The position numbers and the translations under genes were made by a program. This document shows, piece after piece, positions 1 to 5,867 of a stretch of 64,000 bases of DNA; position 1 is the first letter of the stretch; each line of letters starts with the position of its first letter. The notes under the pieces were generated by a model. That model was given only the letters and a program-made list of their open reading frames with translations. It was not told the DNA's origin and did no database searches. The DNA lies in NCBI GenBank assembly GCA_017399305.1, contig JAFQDK010000009.1, positions 186,001 through 250,000 on the forward strand, given 5' to 3'. The DNA comes from Clostridia bacterium (lineage in GTDB: Bacteria; Bacillota; Clostridia; Oscillospirales; CAG-272).

Positions 1-373
1 AATTTAGATCGATCCAAGGAATATCTAAAAGCTTTTCGACAATTATGTATTGCATTCCAAGCAATGTTTCGTCAATCATTTTTATGCCATGATCCTCAAA
101 AGAGAAAAGAGGCTTTTTACGTTCTTCGGGGTAGAGTTTTTGCAACCCTTCACCGCTAAGCATTTCAAATATTATTGCTTTCTTTTTAAAATGTATGAAA
201 TAACTTCCTCCACATCTGAGGAGTGTGACGGGTAAGCCATCGGGGTCTAAAATATGTTCGCAGATATCCGTTGTTATGTTTTGTAATTGGGGATTTGTGC
301 GCAATACGAGCTCTTTTTTTGGTTTAAGTGTGTTGTTTAAAAAGTTTTTAAGTTTTTCTGAGATGTTGTACAT
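1..373 (-). CDS. Unrecognised protein, 3' end beyond the window
   Basis: An uninterrupted reading frame begins with ATG at 373 and runs off the left edge, giving at least 124 residues that start MYNISEKLKN. It has the same orientation as the next gene upstream (408-854), with about 34 bases between them, so the two may be co-transcribed. No strong Shine-Dalgarno is visible in front of the ATG. The product is mixed in charge, with no membrane segment or motif I recognise. It belongs to the AT-rich accessory block that includes the two XRE regulators. The frame is clear; the function is unknown. Confidence 0.6.
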   Translation of the reverse strand, partial: MYNISEKLKNFLNNTLKPKKELVLRTNPQLQNITTDICEHILDPDGLPVTLLRCGGSYFIHFKKKAIIFEMLSGEGLQKLYPEERKKPLFSFEDHGIKMIDETLLGMQYIIVEKLLDIPWIDLN

Positions 374-407
374 ATCTAAAATTAGACTCCGTTAGTATTT
401 ATGTCAA

Positions 408-854
408 TTACCATTTTTGCAACTTTGGCGGATAGATTTTAATCTGATCATTGTCGTATACAATTTCATAGCCTGATTCTTTGATTTCTTCTACTATGAT
501 TTTTGTTAATTCATCGCTCATTGCATTGCTTTTCAATCGTTGCCAACCAAGTTGTTCAAATTTGATTATCCAAATAGTTTGAAGGTGAAATTCTGCTTGC
601 TTAAACCAAGCGTTAAACCATACGCCATCTTTTGATACTATAAGCCAAATGTAGTTATAATATAATTGCTTATTGTAGAAATATTCATCAAATTCTCGAT
701 TTTTAAAGGTTTGAATTATTGTGTCTACAAGTGCTTGCGTTTTTGCGCTGTTGCGAATGGTTTCTCTGTCTGTTTGTTCTTGCGCTTTTTTTATTTGGCG
801 TTGTTGCTCGCGTTCTTCTTTGCTTCCAAACAAAAGTGAAAAGAATCCGGCCAT
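408..854 (-). CDS. Unrecognised 148-residue protein of the XRE module
   Basis: The product starts MAGFFSLLFGSKEER, followed by a highly charged Gln/Glu/Lys/Arg stretch (about residues 10-40) likely to be helical, then an aromatic-rich section (YYNYIWLIV, WFNAWFK). I chose the ATG at 854 rather than the in-frame ATG at 878: a GGGGTGG ribosome site lies just upstream of 854, while the ATG at 878 overlaps the -10 box of the gene's own promoter and cannot lie in the mRNA. It is divergent from the XRE gene at 972. I do not recognise the family. Such small proteins beside XRE regulators are common in integrated elements, but that is inference. Confidence 0.65.
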   Translation of the reverse strand: MAGFFSLLFGSKEEREQQRQIKKAQEQTDRETIRNSAKTQALVDTIIQTFKNREFDEYFYNKQLYYNYIWLIVSKDGVWFNAWFKQAEFHLQTIWIIKFEQLGWQRLKSNAMSDELTKIIVEEIKESGYEIVYDNDQIKIYPPKLQKW

Positions 855-876
855 TTTTACCACCCCTTCTATTGAC

Positions 877-905
877 ATTATACGTTTCTATTCGTGGATT
901 GTCAA
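877..905 (-). promoter_or_regulatory. SigmaA promoter for the 408-854 gene, with flanking direct repeats
   Basis: On the minus strand, TTGACA (905-900) is separated by exactly 17 bases from TATAAT (882-877), a perfect consensus. TTCGTGGAT occurs as a direct repeat at 891-899 and 911-919, 20 bp apart (about two helical turns). One copy lies in the spacer and the other just beyond the -35 box. Outer bases TTCTAT and ATAGAA add a weak dyad. This is a plausible operator for the divergently encoded XRE regulator at 972. A TATAAT at 947-952 on the plus strand may be that gene's -10 box, with no good -35. Confidence 0.7.
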
Positions 906-971
906 CACATTTCGTGGATAGAAGAGGAATGAACCTCTAATTTTTGTATAATAATGATAAGGGGTGATGCT

Positions 972-1295
972 ATGACTTTCGGGAATATATTGCGAGAACT
1001 TTTAGAGGATAATAATATTACTCAAAAACAATTAGCAGAAGAACTAAACATTGCTGCTACTACCGTTGGCAATTATATTCGCGGAATAAGGGAACCGGAC
1101 TTTGAGATCTTAAAGCTTGTAGCATCATATTTTAATGTGACGACTGACTATCTTTTAGACTATAGATTAGATATAACAAAAACTCATAAAGAGGACGAGC
1201 TTATAAATATATATCGTTGTTTGTCTGATGAAAAGAAAGAGCTTTTGCTTGAACAAGGAAAATTGTTGGTCAATTTTGAAAGGAATAAGCAATAA
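972..1295 (+). CDS. XRE-family helix-turn-helix regulator, 107 residues
   Basis: The N-terminal half is a Cro/CI-type helix-turn-helix: about residues 17-38 contain TQKQLAEEL for helix 2 and TTVGNYIRG around the recognition helix, then the usual FEILKLVASYF and TTDYLLDY segment. The remaining 40 residues are a charged helical tail, probably for dimerisation. I prefer ATG at 972 over 954 because GGGGTGA sits directly upstream of 972. It is divergent from the 408-854 gene and ends in an intrinsic terminator. It resembles repressors of prophages, integrative elements and toxin-antitoxin loci. The DNA-binding role is confident; its target, probably the intergenic repeats at 891-919, is inferred. 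Confidence 0.85.
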   Translation: MTFGNILRELLEDNNITQKQLAEELNIAATTVGNYIRGIREPDFEILKLVASYFNVTTDYLLDYRLDITKTHKEDELINIYRCLSDEKKELLLEQGKLLVNFERNKQ

Positions 1296-1324
1296 AAAAA
1301 GGAACTCATATGAGTTCCTTTTTA
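1294..1324. terminator. Bidirectional intrinsic terminator between the two XRE genes
   Basis: The palindrome GGAACTCATATGAGTTCC (1301-1318) is preceded by seven A and followed by five T, so it can terminate both the plus-strand XRE gene and the convergent minus-strand XRE gene, whose stop codon lies at 1322-1324. The stem is almost the same as the terminator at 1866-1897. Confidence 0.85.
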
Positions 1325-1543
1325 GTTTTTAGATTTTGGGTATGGTGATTTTTCATCAGTCAATCCTGCAAGATAGTCCATGCTTGTTCCAAGTGCTAAT
1401 GCTATTCTCTTGCATTGCTCAAATGTATAGTAACGCAATCCACGTTCGATTTTTGAATAGTCGCTTTGGTCAATTCCTGTTAACATTTGCATTTTCAATT
1501 GTGTATATCCGCGTTCTTTTCTCAAGTTTTTAAGTCTGTCCAT
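1322..1543 (-). CDS. XRE-family regulator, 73 residues (Cro-like)
   Basis: A minimal single-domain helix-turn-helix protein. LKNLRKERGYTQLKMQML carries helices 1-2 (about residues 4-21), SDYSKIERGLR is the recognition-helix region (about 26-38), and ALALGTSMDYLAGL is typical of the final helix of the fold. There is almost nothing beyond the DNA-binding domain, as in Cro-type repressors. The ATG at 1543 follows GAGGTG by six bases. It is divergent from the 1629-1865 gene across overlapping promoters that contain a perfect palindrome (1576-1590), which is the obvious candidate operator. DNA-binding role confident; biological role unknown. Confidence 0.85.
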   Translation of the reverse strand: MDRLKNLRKERGYTQLKMQMLTGIDQSDYSKIERGLRYYTFEQCKRIALALGTSMDYLAGLTDEKSPYPKSKN

Positions 1544-1557
1544 GTCAACACCTCACC

Positions 1558-1586
1558 ATTATTATGGCAAATTGACCTATTGACAA
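1558..1586 (-). promoter_or_regulatory. Promoter of the 73-residue XRE gene
   Basis: On the minus strand, TTGTCA (1586-1581) is 17 bases from AATAAT (1563-1558). Its -35 box overlaps the -35 box of the divergent plus-strand promoter and sits within the 1576-1590 palindrome, so one bound protein could block both. Confidence 0.55.
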
Positions 1587-1590
1587 TAGG
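1576..1590. promoter_or_regulatory. Palindromic operator candidate
   Basis: CCTATTG-A-CAATAGG is a perfect 7+1+7 inverted repeat covering the -35 elements of both divergent promoters. An AATTGACCTAT element also occurs twice nearby (1570-1580 and 1596-1606). Size, symmetry and position are what XRE repressors usually bind; the adjacent 1322-1543 product is the natural candidate. Confidence 0.65.
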
Positions 1591-1608
1591 GTTAAATTGA
1601 CCTATAAT
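1580..1608 (+). promoter_or_regulatory. Consensus sigmaA promoter for the 1629-1865 gene
   Basis: TTGACA (1580-1585), a 17-base spacer, then TATAAT (1603-1608): a perfect consensus. It rules out the TTG at 1608 as a start codon, because that codon lies in the -10 box, and supports the ATG at 1629. Confidence 0.85.
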
Positions 1609-1628
1609 TGAAAAAGGGAGGTATTAAT

Positions 1629-1865
1629 ATGAATATAAAACTAGAATTATTGAAAGAAGAGATATCATATTATGTTACATCGCACTTGGACGAACTTAAT
1701 ATAGATGTGGATGAGATAGTTGATAGTGCAGCAGTTCTTATTTTGGCACAAATAAAGGAAATCTTACAAAACGATGAGTATACTGATTTCGATATTGTAG
1801 AGAAGATTGTAGAATTGTTTGAGCAAAATGGTATAGATTGTGGCGGATGTCATGATTTTGGATAA
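1629..1865 (+). CDS. Small acidic protein of the XRE module, 78 residues
   Basis: The product begins MNIKLELLKEEISYY and is strongly acidic and mostly helical in character (runs such as LDELNIDVDEIVD and DFDIVEKIVELFEQ), ending with a short Cys-Gly-rich tail, DCGGCHDFG, whose two Cys and one His could bind metal. The start is fixed by GGGAGGT seven bases upstream and by the promoter at 1580-1608. It is divergent from the Cro-like gene and followed by an intrinsic terminator. I do not recognise the family. Acidic helical miniproteins in this position may be antitoxin-like or anti-repressors, but nothing here proves it. Confidence 0.65.
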   Translation: MNIKLELLKEEISYYVTSHLDELNIDVDEIVDSAAVLILAQIKEILQNDEYTDFDIVEKIVELFEQNGIDCGGCHDFG

Positions 1866-1897
1866 CAAAAAAGGAACTCTTTTGAGTTCCTTTTTTA
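1866..1897. terminator. Bidirectional terminator, XRE module / rplA operon
   Basis: GGAACTC (1873-1879), a TTTT loop, GAGTTCC (1884-1890) and six T, with A-rich sequence on the other side. It serves the plus-strand 1629-1865 gene and the convergent ribosomal operon ending with rplA at 1907. It differs from the 1294-1324 terminator mainly in the loop. Confidence 0.88.
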
Positions 1898-1906
1898 ATT
1901 GACATA

Positions 1907-2596
1907 TTAGCCAAGCTTTGCAGCGTTAACCTTGATGCCAGGGCCCATGGTTGTTGCTACTACGCAGGACTTGATGTACTGACCCTTTGCAGCAGCGGGC
2001 TTAGCCTTGATGATAGCGCCCATGAGAGCATTGAAGTTCTCACCAAGCTTCTCAGCACCGAAGGATGCCTTGCCGATGGGGCAGTGGATGATGTTGGTCT
2101 TGTCAAGACGATACTCAACTTTACCAGCCTTTGCTTCAGCAACAGCCTTAGCAACGTCCATGGTAACAGTACCAGCCTTGGGGTTAGGCATAAGGCCCTT
2201 AGGACCGAGCACCTTACCGAGACGACCGATAACACCCATCATGTCGGGAGTAGCGATAACAACGTCGAAATCAAACCAGTTCTCAGATGTAATCTTCTGA
2301 ACCATATCTTCAGCACCAACATAGTCAGCGCCTGCCTCCTGAGCAGCGGTAGCCTTGTCACCCTTAGCGAAAACGAGGGTTCTTACGGTCTTACCAGTGC
2401 CGTTGGGGAGAACGATTGCGCCACGAACCTGCTGGTCTGCGTGACGGGAGTCAACGCCAAGGCGAACGTGAAGCTCAACAGTTTCGTCGAACTTTGCCTT
2501 TGCGGTCTGACAAACGAGGCCGATTGCCTCTTCTGCATCATAAAGCTTTGTCTTTTCGATGAGCTTTGCGCTCTCGATATACTTCTTTCCTGTCAT
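1907..2596 (-). CDS. rplA: 50S ribosomal protein L1
   Basis: A full-length L1 of 229 residues, the usual bacterial size. L1 binds 23S rRNA helices 76-78 and forms the L1 stalk, which moves deacylated tRNA out of the E site. In many bacteria it also represses its own operon by binding the mRNA leader. The signature is plain in the middle: [18 protein letters not shown], followed by [11 protein letters not shown], and an N-terminal [16 protein letters not shown]. The ATG at 2596 follows GGAGGG. It is the last gene of rpmG-secE-nusG-rplK-rplA; the usual next genes, rplJ and rplL, are not here. Confidence 0.98.
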   Translation of the reverse strand: MTGKKYIESAKLIEKTKLYDAEEAIGLVCQTAKAKFDETVELHVRLGVDSRHADQQVRGAIVLPNGTGKTVRTLVFAKGDKATAAQEAGADYVGAEDMVQKITSENWFDFDVVIATPDMMGVIGRLGKVLGPKGLMPNPKAGTVTMDVAKAVAEAKAGKVEYRLDKTNIIHCPIGKASFGAEKLGENFNALMGAIIKAKPAAAKGQYIKSCVVATTMGPGIKVNAAKLG

Positions 2597-2610
2597 GTTC
2601 GGTACCCTCC

Positions 2611-3036
2611 TTAGTCTACAACGGTAACGCCCATGCTGCGTGCAGTACCTGCGATCATGCTCATAGCACTCTCTACAGAGCTTGCATTAAGGTCGGGCAT
2701 CTTGGTTTCAGCGATCTTCTTGATCTGCTCCTTAGTGATAGAAGCAACCTTGGTCTTGTTGGGAGTACCAGAAGCGGTCTCGATACCGCAAGCCTTCTTG
2801 ATAAGAACAGCTGCGGGAGGAGTCTTAGTGATGAAAGAGAAAGAACGGTCAGCGTAAACTGTGATTACAACAGGGATGATAAGACCCATGTCGTTCTTTG
2901 TTCTCTCGTTGAATTCCTTAGTGAAGTTAGGAATCGGGATACCATACTGACCGAGTGCAGGACCGATAGGGGGCTGAGGAGTAGCCTTACCTGCGGGAAT
3001 CTGCAATTTAATGTAACCGGTAATCTTCTTTGCCAT
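2611..3036 (-). CDS. rplK: 50S ribosomal protein L11
   Basis: A 141-residue L11, standard length. It binds the GTPase-associated centre of 23S rRNA and helps elongation-factor turnover. The N-terminal domain shows [20 protein letters not shown]; the C-terminal RNA-binding domain ends in [13 protein letters not shown]. The frame is open for 21 more codons upstream, but the ATG at 3036 has GGAGGTG eight bases before it and yields the universal [11 protein letters not shown] start. The 109-base gap after nusG contains an asymmetric two-helix RNA structure that may be the L1 autoregulatory site. rplA follows after 14 bases. Confidence 0.98.
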   Translation of the reverse strand: MAKKITGYIKLQIPAGKATPQPPIGPALGQYGIPIPNFTKEFNERTKNDMGLIIPVVITVYADRSFSFITKTPPAAVLIKKACGIETASGTPNKTKVASITKEQIKKIAETKMPDLNASSVESAMSMIAGTARSMGVTVVD

Positions 3037-3058
3037 TTTAAATGCACCTCCAAATGTG

Positions 3059-3105
3059 GTTATCTCGAGGAAATTGAAAAGAATTTTTTCCTCTCCCACG
3101 ATAAC
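3059..3105 (-). promoter_or_regulatory. Candidate L1-binding autoregulatory leader of rplK-rplA
   Basis: On the minus-strand RNA, GUUAUC pairs with GAUAAC (3105-3100 with 3064-3059) and GAGGAAA pairs with UUUCCUC (3093-3087 with 3073-3067). The helices are joined by an asymmetric internal loop, six bases (GUGGGA) on one side and two (GA) on the other. Two short helices around an asymmetric loop is the known architecture of ribosomal L1 sites on rRNA and mRNA. It lies 22 bases before the rplK start codon, where L1 repression acts in other bacteria. A second hairpin, ACUCUGC/GCAGAGU, precedes it. Confidence 0.55.
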
Positions 3106-3145
3106 TCTGCTTTTTGCAGAGTGCCCTTTAAAAAAGGGTCAAATG

Positions 3146-3685
3146 TTAATCTGCGAGTTTAATATCGCCAATCTCGACCTTAACGGGCATATCGCGCTTA
3201 CCTGTGTTAACAAGAACTGTAACAGATGCGCCATCCTCGGAAATGTCGTAGATTTTTCCGCTGTAGCCTTCGAAAGTACCGCGAACGATCTTGATCTCTT
3301 CGCCAACCTTGAATGTAGCTTGAACGGTCTCACCCTGCATAATGGCGAGCTCGTCCTCCGTCAGCGGGACGGGTTTTGATCCGGGGCCTACAAAGCCTGT
3401 AACACCACGGATATTGCGGACTACATGCCAGCTTTCGTCATTCATTATCATTTTAACGAATACGTAGCCGGGAAGCAGTTTAGCCTCGGTTTCCTTCTCC
3501 ACACCTGCTGCGTTAGTTTCCATAACTGTTTCAACAGGGATTCTGATATCAAAAATCAGATGTCCGAGATTTCTGTTCTCGATGATTTTTTCGAGATTCG
3601 CTTTTACCTTGTTCTCGTAGCCGGAATAGGTATGAGCTACATACCATCTCGGGCCGAGTCTTTGAAGTTCGTTAATATCGCTCAT
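3146..3685 (-). CDS. nusG: Transcription termination/antitermination factor NusG
   Basis: A 179-residue NusG of typical length. The N-terminal NGN domain shows RWYVAHTYSGYENKVK (about residues 13-28), KLLPGYVFVKM and VRNIRGVTGFVG. The C-terminal KOW domain has VGEEIKIVRGTFEGYSGKI (from about 126). NusG binds the RNA polymerase clamp and influences pausing and Rho-dependent termination, and in many bacteria links polymerase to ribosomal S10. It lies 20 bases after secE, the standard arrangement, and is followed by the structured rplK leader. Confidence 0.97.
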   Translation of the reverse strand: MSDINELQRLGPRWYVAHTYSGYENKVKANLEKIIENRNLGHLIFDIRIPVETVMETNAAGVEKETEAKLLPGYVFVKMIMNDESWHVVRNIRGVTGFVGPGSKPVPLTEDELAIMQGETVQATFKVGEEIKIVRGTFEGYSGKIYDISEDGASVTVLVNTGKRDMPVKVEIGDIKLAD

Positions 3686-3705
3686 ATCTGACCTCCGAGA
3701 GGGAA

Positions 3706-3921
3706 TCAGCCGAAGAGCTTGCCGAACTCGATAATGCCGGTGTTTGCGCTATAGTCAAGCAAACCGATTACGATTGCAAGAACAGCAACAAGACCTACAA
3801 CAAGAGCAGTGTTAGCCTTGACGCTCTTGAAAGGGCACCAGGTAATTTTTTTCATCTCGCTTTTGTAGTCGCGGAAGAATTTTGCGATGCGGCCGGGTTT
3901 CTTTTCCTTATTTTCTGCCAT
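3706..3921 (-). CDS. secE: Preprotein translocase subunit SecE
   Basis: A 71-residue short-form SecE with one membrane segment. The amphipathic cytoplasmic helix (GRIAKFFRDYKSEMKKITW, with the conserved W and following P) is at residues 10-30, followed by one transmembrane helix (TALVVGLVAVLAIVIGLLD, about 38-57). It clamps SecY in the SecYEG channel. Gram-positive SecE usually has this single helix, so it is complete. The start at 3921 has an AGGAAAG-type site. It sits between rpmG and nusG, the canonical context. Confidence 0.96.
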   Translation of the reverse strand: MAENKEKKPGRIAKFFRDYKSEMKKITWCPFKSVKANTALVVGLVAVLAIVIGLLDYSANTGIIEFGKLFG

Positions 3922-3937
3922 CTTTCTTTCCTCCGAA

Positions 3938-4087
3938 TTACTTGGTTTCTCTATGCAGAGTGTGCTTGTTGCAGAAACGGCAGTACTTATTCATCTCAAG
4001 TCTGTCGGGATCATTCTTCTTGTTCTTCTTGGTCTCGTAGTTTCTCTGCTTGCACTCACTGCATGCCAGTGTGATTTTAACTCTCAT
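3938..4087 (-). CDS. rpmG: 50S ribosomal protein L33 (zinc-binding type)
   Basis: A 49-residue L33 starting [20 protein letters not shown]. It keeps both zinc-ribbon pairs, CSEC (residues 9-12) and CRFC (36-39), so it is the zinc-containing C+ form rather than the zinc-independent paralogue some Firmicutes make under zinc limitation. The ATG at 4087 follows GGAGGTG. It is the first gene of the operon, 16 bases before secE, downstream of a strong promoter and a 5'-terminal hairpin. Confidence 0.95.
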   Translation of the reverse strand: MRVKITLACSECKQRNYETKKNKKNDPDRLEMNKYCRFCNKHTLHRETK

Positions 4088-4180
4088 TTATCGGCACCTC
4101 CTGTTTATATTTGGGCAAAAGCCCTTAAGATTTACCTCCCTCATGCGCAAGGTTTGTATGCGGAAGGAAAAAGGGCACAC

Positions 4181-4204
4181 AAAAAAGACCTCTTGCGCAG
4201 AGGT
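4181..4204 (-). promoter_or_regulatory. Terminator-like hairpin at the 5' end of the rpmG operon transcript
   Basis: Read on the minus strand: ACCTCT (4204-4199), loop GCGCA, AGAGGT (4193-4188), then C and six T (4186-4181). That is a stem followed by a U-tract, starting at about +1 of the promoter at 4239-4211 and about 100 bases before rpmG. It could be an attenuator, a short-transcript terminator or a 5' stabilising hairpin. Six base pairs is modest for a terminator. Confidence 0.5.
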
Positions 4205-4210
4205 AGAATA

Positions 4211-4239
4211 ATTTTAGCATAGTTTTTTCGTGCTGTCAA
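4211..4239 (-). promoter_or_regulatory. SigmaA promoter of rpmG-secE-nusG-rplK-rplA
   Basis: TTGACA (4239-4234), 17-base spacer, TAAAAT (4216-4211) on the minus strand, giving a transcript start near 4204 and a leader of about 115 bases. It is the only strong promoter seen upstream of rpmG. Confidence 0.8.
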
Positions 4240-4270
4240 GGATTTTTTGAAAGTTTTTCTACTATTATAT

Positions 4271-4304
4271 GAAAACAACCAAGTTCGGGTAGAACTTGGT
4301 TGTA
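4271..4304 (-). terminator. Terminator of the FNT channel gene
   Basis: A 12-bp perfect stem, ACAACCAAGTTC (4275-4286) with GAACTTGGTTGT (4292-4303), and a five-base loop, followed on the minus strand by a short T run. It lies 14 bases after the stop codon at 4318 and separates this gene from the rpmG operon promoter. Confidence 0.85.
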
Positions 4305-4317
4305 AAAACTATCATTT

Positions 4318-4980
4318 TCAGCTGTGGTGATGGTGGTGATGATGGTGATGCTTACGGCCATTCTTTTTTAATTCGTAGAGCCAAGAGAAAAGCATTGCGC
4401 CAATGAAGTTTCCAAGAAGGATAAGGCCGAGAAATGCAAAGGATTTGTAGCCGAATGAAAGTCTTGCTGTACAGTAGAATACATCCGCGACAAAGTGCTC
4501 AAATCCGCAGATGCCAAAGGTTGTAACTGATGCAACAACTATCGCACAACCTGAAAATCCGCCACCCTGACGTCTGTATCCGTGACATGCGATGTACATA
4601 AGCATACCGCAGAAAACAGCGCGTACAAATGTTAAGATGAATGGCTCTGCAGTCTTTGCTGCGTATACGGCGGTAGCGGCCTCGTTCATGAAGAATCCGC
4701 ACAGAAGACCGCAACCTATAGCGCCGATGGTATTACCGAGCGCAACGATAAGCAGTGCCAGCACTTCCTGATCGAGTCGGCGAGGCTGTGTAGAAATGAA
4801 CTTGCTGGCTTTGTCTGTAAAGATATCAAGCTCAAAAGTAAGAACTGCCAGCACACCTATGCTGAACATAGCTGAAGCGAGGAAAAAAGAGTCATTATAG
4901 AGACTGAGATATGCTGCGCCGCCAAGGGAAAGAGCGATACCTCCAAGGATCGCAGATAAAAAGGTACGGAAATTTGACAT
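4318..4980 (-). CDS. Formate/nitrite transporter (FNT) family channel with a natural polyhistidine tail
   Basis: A 220-residue integral membrane protein with about six hydrophobic segments. The FNT signature GFEHFVADVFY (around residues 158-168) matches the family's GFEHSxAN motif with its central pore histidine; LGNTIGAIGCGLL and FELDIFTDK fit the other re-entrant regions. FNT proteins are pentameric channels for formate, nitrite, hydrosulfide or lactate. It is shorter than the usual 250-280 residues. The C-terminus is lysine-rich and ends in nine consecutive histidines (211-219) and serine, encoded by a mix of CAT and CAC codons. No formate-lyase or nitrite genes lie nearby, so the substrate is open. 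Confidence 0.85.
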   Translation of the reverse strand: MSNFRTFLSAILGGIALSLGGAAYLSLYNDSFFLASAMFSIGVLAVLTFELDIFTDKASKFISTQPRRLDQEVLALLIVALGNTIGAIGCGLLCGFFMNEAATAVYAAKTAEPFILTFVRAVFCGMLMYIACHGYRRQGGGFSGCAIVVASVTTFGICGFEHFVADVFYCTARLSFGYKSFAFLGLILLGNFIGAMLFSWLYELKKNGRKHHHHHHHHHS

Positions 4981-5012
4981 ATTCTGAAACTCCTATAAAT
5001 GTAATCAACTGT

Positions 5013-5041
5013 ATAATAGCATGTTTTAACAGATTTTGCAA
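5013..5041 (-). promoter_or_regulatory. Promoter of the FNT gene
   Basis: On the minus strand, TTGCAA (5041-5036) is 17 bases from TATTAT (5018-5013). The transcript would start about 25 bases before the ATG at 4980, which has an AGGAG site. Confidence 0.65.
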
Positions 5042-5169
5042 CAGCAAAATTCTGATAAATAACATTATCTTAAACAAATCTTAAAGCGTTTACATATTGG
5101 ATTTTAAAGAGTTTTGTGATATCTTATATATAGACAAAACGCGATCTGTATCAGCTTGGAGGTGTCGCT

Positions 5170-5859
5170 ATGTATAATATTCTTATATGCGATGATGAAA
5201 AAGACATTGTTTCTGCCTTGAAGATTTATCTTGAGGGTGAGGGTTACAACACTTTTGCCGCATACACAGGACGCGAAGCGCTGGATATAATTGAAAAAGA
5301 AGAGATACATCTTGTACTTATGGATATAATGATGCCGGAAATGGACGGTATACAGGCACTTGCGGCGTTGCGCGAGTACAGCAATATTCCTGTTATTCTG
5401 CTGACGGCAAAGGGAGAGGATGCCGACAAGGTTCTTGGACTCAATACGGGTGCTGACGATTATATAACAAAGCCATTCAGCCCTACCGAGGCGCTGGCGA
5501 GAGTGCGTTCGCATCTGCGCAGGTATATGCAGCTTGGAGGCGGTCAGAGCGCCGGTGCACGCAGATATACGGTGGGAGGACTTGAACTTGACGATGTTTC
5601 AAAAGAAGTCTTTGTGGACGGTGAGACAGCCTCGCTTACTCCAACTGAATATGAGATATTGAAATTGCTTATGCAAAATCCGGGAACGGTGTTTTCGCCT
5701 AAAGAGATATATAAAAAGGTATGGAAAGATGCACCTTACGGTGCTGAGGGAACCGTTGCGGTGCATATAAGGCATTTGAGGGAGAAGATTGAGATAAACC
5801 CTGCCGAGCCGCGGTATCTCAAAGTGGTTTGGGCTAAGGGATATAAAATCGAAAAGTAG
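5170..5859 (+). CDS. OmpR/PhoB-family response regulator
   Basis: A 229-residue two-domain regulator. The receiver domain (1-115) has the acidic pair D8-D9, phosphoacceptor D52 in LVLMDIMMPEMDG, T79 and K101 in TKPF. The winged-helix DNA-binding domain (about 130-229) shows LTPTEYEILKLLMQNPG and the recognition segment TVAVHIRHLREKIE, ending VWAKGYKIEK. A GGAGG site precedes the ATG. The partner sensor kinase begins eight bases after the stop codon, so the pair is co-expressed. The inducing signal is not evident; the divergent FNT gene is a possible target only by proximity. Confidence 0.95.
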   Translation: MYNILICDDEKDIVSALKIYLEGEGYNTFAAYTGREALDIIEKEEIHLVLMDIMMPEMDGIQALAALREYSNIPVILLTAKGEDADKVLGLNTGADDYITKPFSPTEALARVRSHLRRYMQLGGGQSAGARRYTVGGLELDDVSKEVFVDGETASLTPTEYEILKLLMQNPGTVFSPKEIYKKVWKDAPYGAEGTVAVHIRHLREKIEINPAEPRYLKVVWAKGYKIEK

Positions 5860-5867
5860 GAGTCGTT

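Noticed and set aside
50-235. Plus-strand frame at the left edge
   Set aside because: The opposite strand carries a longer uninterrupted frame with its own ATG at 373; the plus frame has no ribosome site.
878-905. Start of the 408-854 gene at ATG 878
   Set aside because: The ATG overlaps the -10 promoter element and lacks a ribosome site; ATG 854 has one.
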